A stretch of DNA of 10,197 nt, taken from positions 1 to 10,197 of the forward strand of contig JAFSIU010000176.1 in assembly GCA_017439615.1 (NCBI GenBank), given 5' to 3'. The notes beneath the pieces are model-generated. The model was not told where the DNA came from and searched no databases. It saw nothing but the letters and a program-made list of their open reading frames with translations. Shown one piece after another: positions 1 to 4,835 of this stretch. This stretch comes from Bacillota bacterium (GTDB lineage Bacteria; Bacillota; Dehalobacteriia; UBA4068). A program made the position numbers and the translations under genes. Positions within the stretch are counted from its first letter, which is position 1. Every line of letters starts with the position of its first letter.

Positions 1-1
1 C

Positions 2-403
2 ATCGGCAATGGCGATATCAATTCATCCGCAAGTGCCGCCGATATGCTTGAACAGGGCAATTGTGCAGGTATTATGATTGGCAGAGGCTGCATCGGCAAT
101 CCCTGGCTGATAGCCGATTGCGCTGCATTTTTCAAAGGCGAGCAGGTCATGGGCAGACCCTCCAGGGAAGAAATTCTGCAAACCGCCCTGCGTCATCTGC
201 AGATGGAAATTGATTATGCCGCCCGCCATGACGAAAATATGTCCAGAGCCGAGCAGGGCGCGGTGCATGCCATGCGTACCCATCTGGGCTGGTATTTCAA
301 GGGTCTGCGCGGTGCGGCCTCCATGCGCGAAGCCGTCAATCATATGGAAAGCTATGCCGAGATAGAAGAATTTTTGTTAAGCAAAAGCGATGAGGATTTC
401 TGA
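2..403 (+). CDS. dusB: tRNA-dihydrouridine synthase, C-terminal part (gene starts before the window)
   Basis: Dus enzymes are FMN-dependent and reduce uridines in the tRNA D-loop region to dihydrouridine, using NAD(P)H. Only the last 133 codons are present, in the frame beginning at base 2. The visible start, IGNGDI, is followed by a GIMIGRGCIGNPWL stretch. This matches the family's last beta-strands of the TIM barrel, which bind the FMN phosphate (G-N-G-D-I and GRGxxGNPW). The remaining residues form the small helical C-terminal domain, with HLGWYFKG in place of the usual H-x-x-W/Y-Y motif. The part seen has no frameshift. The stop codon lies inside a hairpin that probably ends transcription. 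The family call is firm. The paralogue (DusB as in most Bacillota) is likely but rests on family knowledge, since the catalytic Cys region is outside the window. Confidence 0.88.
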   Translation: MGNGDINSSASAADMLEQGNCAGIMIGRGCIGNPWLIADCAAFFKGEQVMGRPSREEILQTALRHLQMEIDYAARHDENMSRAEQGAVHAMRTHLGWYFKGLRGAASMREAVNHMESYAEIEEFLLSKSDEDF

Positions 404-418
404 TCCCCATCGCTTTTT
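383..418. terminator. Bidirectional intrinsic terminator between converging genes
   Basis: The arm AAAAGCGATG (383-392) pairs perfectly with CATCGCTTTT (408-417). An inner GGAT/ATCC pair continues the stem. On the + strand the stem runs into a T-run ending in TTTTTG. On the - strand it ends in CTTTTGCTT. The hairpin overlaps the stop codon of the dus gene. It also lies about 30 bases past the stop of the leftward small-gene cluster, so it can serve both. Confidence 0.75.
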
Positions 419-449
419 GTTTGCTGTTTTTTGTTTAAATGCCCTTTTG

Positions 450-704
450 TCAGACTATCTTGGCTTTTTTCGGCTTGCCCTCGCAATATATCACCAAAAC
501 CTCGCTTCCTACTGCGGGAACGGGAGCACCGGCTGATATCCATTTTCTTTTTGAGAACAGCTGTCCTTCTGCCTCATATTCAACCTTGATGATATGCGGA
601 AAAACCGCTCCGTCCAAAGGGTGCATACGCACGGGAGTGGTATTGACCTTCAGCCACCATTGCTTTGCCACCGAGACCACAGTCCCCATTGTTTCCTTTT
701 CCAT
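450..704 (-). CDS. Conserved-looking hypothetical protein, 84 aa
   Basis: The gene encodes a small soluble-looking protein with no signal peptide or membrane segment. The start at 704 is well supported: AAAGGAGGC lies 6 bases upstream (complement of 711-719). The protein is rich in beta-forming residues, with features such as KQWWLKVN, PLDGAVFPHIIKVEYEAEG and KRKWI, then a C-terminal VLVIYCEGKPKKAKIV. From memory this resembles a family of very short Clostridial proteins that are often mislabelled 'sugar ABC transporter permease' in databases. The sequence gives no sign of a permease, and I assign no function. It lies 71 bases downstream of the SemiSWEET-like gene on the same strand and has its own strong ribosome binding site, so it is probably the last gene of that cluster. 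Confidence 0.75.
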   Translation of the reverse strand: MEKETMGTVVSVAKQWWLKVNTTPVRMHPLDGAVFPHIIKVEYEAEGQLFSKRKWISAGAPVPAVGSEVLVIYCEGKPKKAKIV

Positions 705-775
705 GTTCCTGCCTCCTTTATCAGCTTGTCTCTTGCTTCATTGTCGCATATTTCGCAAAGGATTTCAAGCTTGGC

Positions 776-1063
776 TTAAAGTGCGGCGCTTTTTGCCGCC
801 TGCTTGTCCAAGGCAACGTTTCGGGCATAAATCCCCAGATTGAGAATGACGATGAAGGTATTGATGAGATAAACCGCAAAAACATAATTGATTTCATTTG
901 AAACCAGCTTGGCGGCGATCCCTGCCAGATATCCGCAGAAAATGAGCAGCAAAAAGGTCAGGCTGGTGGCTTTTGCCGTGCGTGCCCTATATGCCTTCAT
1001 CAAATTTATCGGCCACGAAAGACCGAAACAAATCAACATCGTCGCTTCCAGAAAATCTCCCAT
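776..1063 (-). CDS. SemiSWEET/PQ-loop-like small membrane protein, 95 aa
   Basis: This is a 95-residue protein with three predicted transmembrane helices (about residues 5-22, 34-53 and 60-80) and a polar, basic C-terminus. The first helix ends in LSWPINLMKAYRARTAKATS: a W-P-x-N core followed by basic residues and a short loop. That pattern is typical of PQ-loop/MtN3 (SemiSWEET) half-transporters, which dimerise to carry small solutes such as sugars. Family size (about 85-100 aa, three helices) fits. The substrate cannot be read from the sequence, and some members of this clan may not be transporters. The start has AGAGGT about 8 bases upstream. The gene lies 28 bases after the 67 aa gene and 71 bases before the 84 aa gene, all leftward, so co-transcription is likely. 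Confidence 0.7.
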   Translation of the reverse strand: MGDFLEATMLICFGLSWPINLMKAYRARTAKATSLTFLLLIFCGYLAGIAAKLVSNEINYVFAVYLINTFIVILNLGIYARNVALDKQAAKSAAL

Positions 1064-1091
1064 TTTTCTTTACCTCTTTTTCTTGTTTTTA

Positions 1092-1295
1092 CTAAATTTG
1101 CTTTGCGAGTAATTGTTCTATTTTTGTGAGAATTTCTTCATCATACTCAGGGTCTGTAAAATAACCGAATTTCAAAAATGACCACGGGTCTGATTTATAA
1201 ATAACTGTATCATCCCGAACATTGACTAATGCACATAGATTTTTTTCAATAACTACTAAAAAGCGGTCCTTGCCTCTCATTGCAATAATTTCCAT
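1092..1295 (-). CDS. Hypothetical protein, 67 aa
   Basis: I do not recognise this small acidic soluble protein. The N-terminal half (MEIIAMRGKDRFLVVIEKNL, then ALVNVRDDTVIYKSD) looks like alternating beta-strands. The C-terminal third (DPEYDEEILTKIEQLLAKQ) looks like an amphipathic helix. The start at 1295 is preceded by AAAGGGGAT at a workable distance, which supports it being a real gene despite its length. Its coding sequence is more A+T-rich than that of the genes around it, which may hint at a separate origin, though on so short a gene this is weak. It is the first gene of a probable three-gene leftward cluster. I found no convincing promoter in the roughly 125 bases upstream. Confidence 0.6.
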   Translation of the reverse strand: MEIIAMRGKDRFLVVIEKNLCALVNVRDDTVIYKSDPWSFLKFGYFTDPEYDEEILTKIEQLLAKQI

Positions 1296-1422
1296 AAAAT
1301 ATCCCCTTTGAATCAGCTATATTACAAATCGAATTTTCCCAAATGTGCAAATCAAACTTCAAAACATTTAATTTTGCAAAGCTTTGATTTTTCGCTCATC
1401 GCTTTAATCAACATTCTATATG

Positions 1423-1453
1423 AAAGCAGAAGGCTTTTGCCTTCTGCTTTTTG
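1423..1453 (-). terminator. Intrinsic terminator of the coiled-coil protein gene
   Basis: A perfect 12-bp stem, AAAGCAGAAGGC (1423-1434) with GCCTTCTGCTTT (1439-1450), has a TTTT loop. It begins 3 bases after the stop codon of the leftward 317 aa gene. Reading leftward, the RNA tail after the stem is short (UUU, then CAUAU). Reading rightward, the stem is followed by TTG. The placement favours service to the leftward gene. Confidence 0.75.
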
Positions 1454-2407
1454 TCATTTCTTTTTGCCGAAAAGCTTCTTTTTGGGCTTGCCGCCGGCTT
1501 CGATGTCATAGCCTTCTTCATAGAGCAGCAGCATTTCTTCCATATCAAAGGGCAGATCCTTATTCAGACAGCGCAGCTGCGTGATGATGGCGGAGGCATC
1601 TTCTCTCGCCTGTGAGAAGGAAAGCTGCAGCTTGCGATATTTATCTCTGGTATCTTTGTCAAAATCCTGCGCCTCTTTGAGCAGAGCCGCTGCTTCATTC
1701 TTTTTCTTGTCAATATCATCGAGCAGGCTTTTTGCTGCCATGGTCGCAGCATTGGCGATTTTCAGCTTTTCTTCCTCCTGCTTGATGCGGGCATTCAGCT
1801 CCCGCTGCTTTGCCAGCAGGGAATTATATGCATTTTCCTGCTGCAGAGCCACTTTTTGCAGGCGCTGCAGCTCGGTTGCTGCGCCATCGCTTTCTCTTTG
1901 CATTTTATCAAATTCGGCAGTTGCTCTTCTGACCGCCTCTTCCGAAAGCTGCACGCCGACCTTTTCGGCTGCCAGTGAATTGTTGAGTGAATTGATGGAA
2001 TCGCGCACCGCCATCAGCTGCTTGTGCAAAAATGGCTCGGCATTGATGCTTTGCTGCAGCTCAGGCTCGGCGAAATATTCCTCCAGCACCTTTTGTGCCA
2101 TCTGAAAAGCCTTTTCACCGTTTTTCTGCGCACCGTATGCAGCCACCTGCGATTTTTGTGCAGCGGTGAGAAATTCGACAGCGCTTGCCTGCAGCTTTTT
2201 CTTCGGCTTTTCCGCTTCTTCCTCAATGGCAGCGGCAAGTATTGTTTTCTGGGCAGGCTGTGCCATCACTTCTTCAGCTTCCTCAGCTTTTTCAGCTTTT
2301 TGCGGCTCGGGTGTGCTGAAATCATTGAGCTGTTCGGTCTGCTGACAAAAATCATTCTGAATATTCTGCTGCTCTGTTTGCTGTTCAATGTTCTGCTTTT
2401 CGGTCAT
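1454..2407 (-). CDS. Coiled-coil hypothetical protein, 317 aa
   Basis: I recognise no enzyme or transporter domain. Residues 1-70 are low-complexity: Gln-rich at first (repeated EQQ and NxQQTEQ), then Ala/Glu-rich (KAEKAEEAEEV), ending in the basic patch KPKKK. Residues 72-125 are helical and Ala/Gln-rich. Residues 128-282 form long coiled coils with heptad-like Leu/Ala spacing (for example LQRLQKVALQQENAYNSLLAKQ). A short non-coiled acidic segment follows, with LPFDMEEMLLLYEEGYD, then a very basic end, GGKPKKKLFGKKK. There is no signal peptide or membrane helix, so it is probably cytoplasmic and possibly structural or a scaffold. AAAGGA sits about 8 bases before the ATG. It has its own candidate promoter and terminator and so looks monocistronic. 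The coding status is secure, while the function is unknown. Confidence 0.75.
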   Translation of the reverse strand: MTEKQNIEQQTEQQNIQNDFCQQTEQLNDFSTPEPQKAEKAEEAEEVMAQPAQKTILAAAIEEEAEKPKKKLQASAVEFLTAAQKSQVAAYGAQKNGEKAFQMAQKVLEEYFAEPELQQSINAEPFLHKQLMAVRDSINSLNNSLAAEKVGVQLSEEAVRRATAEFDKMQRESDGAATELQRLQKVALQQENAYNSLLAKQRELNARIKQEEEKLKIANAATMAAKSLLDDIDKKKNEAAALLKEAQDFDKDTRDKYRKLQLSFSQAREDASAIITQLRCLNKDLPFDMEEMLLLYEEGYDIEAGGKPKKKLFGKKK

Positions 2408-2466
2408 CGGCTTTTCCTTTCTTTTGGAGATTTACTTTTTTGGGATATGAAAACTCTGTCATAAAT

Positions 2467-2475
2467 ATTCTATCA
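2467..2475 (-). promoter_or_regulatory. Possible extended -10 promoter for the coiled-coil protein gene
   Basis: Read on the minus strand this is TGATAGAAT: a TAGAAT -10 hexamer (2467-2472) preceded by the TG of an extended -10 element. No good -35 lies 16-18 bases upstream. It would give a leader of about 50 bases to the ATG at 2407. The call is moderate to weak. Confidence 0.35.
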
Positions 2476-2546
2476 CAAATGCAAGCGGAAAACCGCCTTT
2501 TTGCAAAATTTTTACGTGCTTTTGGCAGTGCAGGCATTTTGAGGAT

Positions 2547-3257
2547 TCAGTTTATGGTATAATGCCCTGCCAGAGTTGCGACATAAACAGCTTTCGCTCC
2601 TGCCTTTTTCAAAGCCTTTGAGCAGCTTTGTGAGGTTGCGCCGGTGGTGAAAACATCATCAATGAGCAGAATGGTCTTGCCCTCGACCTGCTCCTTGTCC
2701 GCGCCAAAGGCATTGTTTGTCAGCTCGAAGCGCTCCCTTCTCGTTTTACCGACCAGCGAGGGAATATCCTTGATGAGAAAAAGCGCATCATCGCTATATG
2801 CCAGCTCGAGCATTTGTGCCACAGGTCTGGCGAAGATATCGACCTGATTATAGCCGCGGCTTTTCAGCTTGTCCGCCGCAACAGGCACAGGCAGCACCAG
2901 ATCAAAACGTATATCCGTATATTCCTGCGCCAGAAGCTCGCAGATAAGCTCGGCGAAGGGGCGTTTATAATATGTTTTGCCGCCGTATTTCATTCTGCGG
3001 ATGCTTCTTTTCAGCACATCGTCATAAGGCAGAGCGCTGACAACACGGTCAAAATATGGCTTTTTGATGAAGCTGCAGGTCTCGCAATAAAGTGAGGTCT
3101 TGTGCAGAAAGCTGCCGCAGCGAGGGCAGCGGCGCAGCTTTTGCATTTGCTTCAGACATTCATCACATATCAGTTTTTTGCACAGGACATCACCGCAGGC
3201 GGCACAATGCGTCTGCGGGAAGAAAAGCTGCAGGGCAGCGTTTTTCCATTTTCTCAA
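2547..3257 (-). CDS. comFC: ComFC-family protein (double zinc finger plus phosphoribosyltransferase fold)
   Basis: ComFC/GntX-type proteins take part in DNA uptake during competence, probably helping import or process single-stranded DNA at the inner face of the membrane. They share the type I phosphoribosyltransferase fold. Residues 18-61 hold two four-Cys zinc-binding sets (C18-x2-C21/C31-x2-C34 and C44-x2-C47/C58-x2-C61). Residues 119-141 contain DLVLPVPVAADK and RGYNQ. Residues 196-208 are the PRPP-binding loop ILLIDDVFTTGAT. The length of 236 aa is normal. The start is a TTG at 3257 that overlaps the TGA of the upstream gene as TTGA, with AAGGGA only about 3 bases before it. An in-frame stop lies nine codons upstream and no ATG precedes the zinc fingers, so TTG with translational coupling is the best choice. 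The family is certain; a competence role in this organism is inferred. Confidence 0.9.
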   Translation of the reverse strand: MRKWKNAALQLFFPQTHCAACGDVLCKKLICDECLKQMQKLRRCPRCGSFLHKTSLYCETCSFIKKPYFDRVVSALPYDDVLKRSIRRMKYGGKTYYKRPFAELICELLAQEYTDIRFDLVLPVPVAADKLKSRGYNQVDIFARPVAQMLELAYSDDALFLIKDIPSLVGKTRRERFELTNNAFGADKEQVEGKTILLIDDVFTTGATSQSCSKALKKAGAKAVYVATLAGHYTIN

Positions 3258-3691
3258 TTCCCTTGTGATAAGCTGTCCCTCTTTTCAGCTGTTTTTCTGC
3301 CTGCCGTCATCGGCAATTCGATCTCGGTGCGAAGCAGGCTGATTTCTCTTTTCAGCTGCCTGATATCGCTTTTGCTGTCTAAAACTATCTGCTTGGCAAA
3401 TCTGGGCGGCAGCTCCTGCTCAAGCGGTAGAGTGTAGCTTTGGCAGAATTTTTCGGTGATGAGATGACTCTCTCCTGTGCTGCGGTCGATGATCACCGGC
3501 TCGAACCATGCCTTGCGGCGCAAAAAGCTGTAAAGCTCCCGCAAAACAGCCTCGATATGCGGGATATCCTCCTCAATGACGAGAAAAAGCTTTTCGCGTC
3601 TGCGCGGCAAGAAAATTATATAATAGCGGTTAAAAAGTGTGAACAGAGTGATGAAGCAGGCAAGACCTGCCAAAAAATAAAAGGCAAACAT
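3254..3691 (-). CDS. Small membrane-anchored hypothetical protein upstream of comFC, 145 aa
   Basis: The protein has one N-terminal transmembrane helix (about residues 2-26, MFAFYFLAGLACF onward), a short basic stretch (PRRREK), then a soluble domain expected on the cytoplasmic side. I do not recognise a named family. The segment from LFLVIEEDIPHIEAVLREL to VIIDRSTGESHL recalls, faintly, the strand-helix-strand start of a GT-A glycosyltransferase fold. The usual double-Asp motif is missing, so this is only a guess. An earlier in-frame ATG at 3700 exists, but AAAGGA abuts it. The ATG at 3691 sits 8 bases after AAAGGA and is preferred. The last codons overlap the TTG start of comFC, so the two genes are probably one operon and translationally coupled. 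Confidence 0.7.
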   Translation of the reverse strand: MFAFYFLAGLACFITLFTLFNRYYIIFLPRRREKLFLVIEEDIPHIEAVLRELYSFLRRKAWFEPVIIDRSTGESHLITEKFCQSYTLPLEQELPPRFAKQIVLDSKSDIRQLKREISLLRTEIELPMTAGRKTAEKRDSLSQGN

Positions 3692-3703
3692 TTTTTCCAT
3701 CCT

Positions 3704-3748
3704 TTCCGCAGTCAGCTTTCATAAAAGCATATGCTTTGTCCTGCGGAA
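3704..3748 (-). repeat. Inverted repeat in the leader of the comFC-linked gene
   Basis: TTCCGCAG (3704-3711) and CTGCGGAA (3741-3748) are perfect 8-bp complements. They enclose the 14-base perfect palindrome AAAGCATATGCTTT (3724-3737). In the leftward RNA the 3' arm, CUGCGGAA, runs directly into the AAAGG ribosome binding site of the gene starting at 3691. The structure could therefore influence ribosome access. This is a structural observation only; folding was judged by eye. Confidence 0.5.
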
Positions 3749-3754
3749 GATAAC

Positions 3755-3785
3755 GGACAAATTGTGTCAAAAATTTCCTTTGTCC
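3755..3785. repeat. GGACAAA/TTTGTCC inverted repeat after mntP
   Basis: GGACAAA (3755-3761) and TTTGTCC (3779-3785) form an inverted repeat with a 17-base gap. A third copy of the same heptamer, TTTGTCC at 3735-3741, can pair with the middle copy instead. No T-run follows in the leftward direction, so it is not a standard terminator for mntP. It may be an RNA structure or an operator. Confidence 0.4.
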
Positions 3786-3822
3786 AATGTTCCAAAAATG
3801 CTGCCCTTTGTGAGTTAATGGC

Positions 3823-4380
3823 TTAAAAAAGAAAATTCTTGATGCCGATGAGAATGAGAATGGCACCGCCAATAAGCTCCATTTTGTCGCCGAAGAGATT
3901 GCCTGTTCTTTTGCCGAGCTGTACTGCCAGCATGGAAAGACAGAAGGTGATAATGGCGATGGTGAGCGCCGGCATAAAAATACCTGCCTGCTGTGTGATG
4001 AAGCTTTCGCCGACAAAGCTCACTCCGATTGCAAAGGCATCGATGGAGGTGGCGATGGCCTGCAGAAATAATATCTTATATGTAAGCTTTTCCCTGCCTG
4101 AGCAATCCACTTCATCGGGATGCAGACAATCCCATATCATTTTGCCGCCGATGAAGCCCAGGATTATGAGCGAGATCAGTCCTGAATAGCGGCTGATGAA
4201 GGCAGAAAAAACACTGCCGGCAAAAAATCCGCCCAGCGGCATCAGACCCTGAAAGGCACCAAAGAAAAGTGCAATGGCGATGGGGGAATATTTCTTATAA
4301 ACAAGAGTATTGGTAACAGAAACGGCAAAAGCATCCATGGAAAGAGCAATACCGATGAGAAAAATATCAATATAATTCAT
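3823..4380 (-). CDS. mntP: MntP-family manganese efflux pump
   Basis: MntP proteins export Mn2+ across the cytoplasmic membrane and protect the cell from manganese excess. The 185-residue length and six hydrophobic segments fit the family. The two internally related halves each carry the family's conserved acidic motif: SMDAFAVS (D16) in helix 1 and TSIDAFAIG (D114) in helix 4. These Asp residues are required for transport in the E. coli protein. GGFFAG and GGKMIWD in the first half and GDKMELIGG near the end are also typical. GAAAGGG precedes the ATG by a normal distance. A near-consensus promoter lies just upstream. I looked for the manganese-sensing yybP-ykoY riboswitch, which often precedes such genes, but the leader is only about 35 bases long and holds none. 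Confidence 0.93.
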   Translation of the reverse strand: MNYIDIFLIGIALSMDAFAVSVTNTLVYKKYSPIAIALFFGAFQGLMPLGGFFAGSVFSAFISRYSGLISLIILGFIGGKMIWDCLHPDEVDCSGREKLTYKILFLQAIATSIDAFAIGVSFVGESFITQQAGIFMPALTIAIITFCLSMLAVQLGKRTGNLFGDKMELIGGAILILIGIKNFLF

Positions 4381-4408
4381 TGCGAAACCCTTTCAAGCCT
4401 GACAATTA

Positions 4409-4425
4409 ATAATATATCTGCATTA
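4409..4425 (+). repeat. 17-base direct repeat, copy 1 (mntP promoter)
   Basis: ATAATATATCTGCATTA occurs here and again, base for base, at 4587-4603. This copy covers the predicted start site and most of the -10 of mntP. Read with the second copy, it may be a shared regulatory site. Confidence 0.5.
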
Positions 4426-4450
4426 TAAGGGATATGCTTTTCGCAGTCAA
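4422..4450 (-). promoter_or_regulatory. Sigma-A type promoter of mntP
   Basis: On the minus strand the -35 is TTGACT (4445-4450) and the -10 is TATAAT (4422-4427), with a 17-bp spacer. This is 11 of 12 consensus bases. Transcription would start near 4415, giving a leader of about 35 bases before the mntP ATG. Confidence 0.8.
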
Positions 4451-4464
4451 ATATTAATAGCGGA

Positions 4465-4488
4465 TTTTGTCGTAAAAAGAGGACAAAA
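4465..4488. promoter_or_regulatory. TTTTGTC/GACAAAA dyad upstream of the mntP promoter
   Basis: TTTTGTC (4465-4471) and GACAAAA (4482-4488) form a perfect 7-bp inverted repeat with 10 bases between. The centre is about 61 bases upstream of the predicted mntP start site, a position often used by activators. No regulator is recognised. The core GGACAAA is shared with the repeats at 3735-3785. Confidence 0.35.
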
Positions 4489-4564
4489 AAATAGCATTTA
4501 GCAGGCTTTGCCGCATAGAATGAATTGAATGCGAACTAAATATTAAAAAAATATACAAAAATAC

Positions 4565-4593
4565 TTGCATTCATAAAAAGATTATGATAATAT
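4565..4593 (+). promoter_or_regulatory. Possible promoter of the riboswitch-symporter transcript
   Basis: TTGCAT (4565-4570) is followed by GATAAT (4586-4591) within an A/T-rich tract. The spacing is 15 bp, shorter than ideal. A promoter must lie upstream of the aptamer, and this is the best candidate seen, but the exact hexamers are uncertain. Confidence 0.4.
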
Positions 4594-4603
4594 ATCTGCA
4601 TTA
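4587..4603 (+). repeat. 17-base direct repeat, copy 2 (symporter promoter region)
   Basis: This copy is identical to 4409-4425 and lies 178 bases from it. It overlaps the best -10 candidate of the glycine/alanine symporter gene (GATAAT, 4586-4591). It ends just before the riboswitch leader hairpin. Confidence 0.5.
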
Positions 4604-4640
4604 AAGAAGAAGCAGTCAAGCTTCCTGCTTCGATTTAATT

Positions 4641-4774
4641 CTCTGGAGAGGCCCGCTTAAACGGGAGCCGAAGGTGTAAGGTGCATTCAATGTGCCAATC
4701 TCTCAGGCAAAAGGACAGAGCCACAAGCTATGTTCATCTCAAGGAGAAGGTCTTTATATCAAAAGACCTTTTTT
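4641..4774 (+). ncRNA. Glycine riboswitch (single aptamer) with expression platform
   Basis: Glycine aptamer features are plain. P1 CTCTG (4641-4645) pairs with CAGAG (4716-4720). GAGAG (4646-4650) pairs with CTCTC (4700-4704). CCCG/CGGG hairpins follow within 4652-4665, then the conserved GCCGAAG, a GGTGC/GTGCC hairpin (4680-4696), and the hallmark CTCTCAGGCAAAAGGACAGAG-type end (4700-4720). Only one aptamer is present. Upstream is a short hairpin GAAGCAG/CTGCTTC (4609-4631) that may play the helper role seen in singleton glycine switches. After the aptamer comes a terminator (4747-4774). The terminator's left arm can pair alternatively with AAAGGAC (4710-4716) in the aptamer, which suggests that bound glycine favours termination. 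It controls the downstream sodium:alanine/glycine symporter gene. Confidence 0.92.
4747..4774 (+). terminator. Riboswitch terminator
   Basis: AAGGTCTTT (4747-4755) and AAAGACCTT (4762-4770) form a 9-bp stem with a 6-base loop, followed by a T-run (CCTTTTTT). It sits between the glycine aptamer and the symporter start codon, so it is the likely on/off point of the switch. Confidence 0.85.
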
Positions 4775-4835
4775 ATGTTCCTTAAATAGATTTTTGGGAA
4801 CCGAAATTATTTTTATTATGATTGGAGATGATTTA

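Noticed and set aside
1581..2464. Plus-strand Ser/Leu/Phe-rich open frames opposite the coiled-coil gene
   Set aside because: They mirror the Ala/Gln/Glu-rich minus-strand gene. That gene has a ribosome binding site and a terminator 3 bases after its stop.
2481..2504. Terminator for comFC at the GCGG/CCGC hairpin
   Set aside because: The stem is only 4 bp, and the T-run lies on the wrong side for leftward transcription, so no terminator is claimed for comFC.
4381..4460. yybP-ykoY manganese riboswitch before mntP
   Set aside because: Such a switch would be expected for the family, but the predicted start site leaves only about 35 bases of leader and the conserved motifs are absent.
4551..4640. 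A second (first-position) glycine aptamer
   Set aside because: None of the conserved glycine aptamer words is present upstream of 4641; only a short hairpin is seen.
4692..4835. In-frame N-terminal extension of the symporter starting at 4692
   Set aside because: It reads through the 3' half of the glycine aptamer and the terminator. The ATG at 4836 has a good ribosome binding site and matches the usual family N-terminus.
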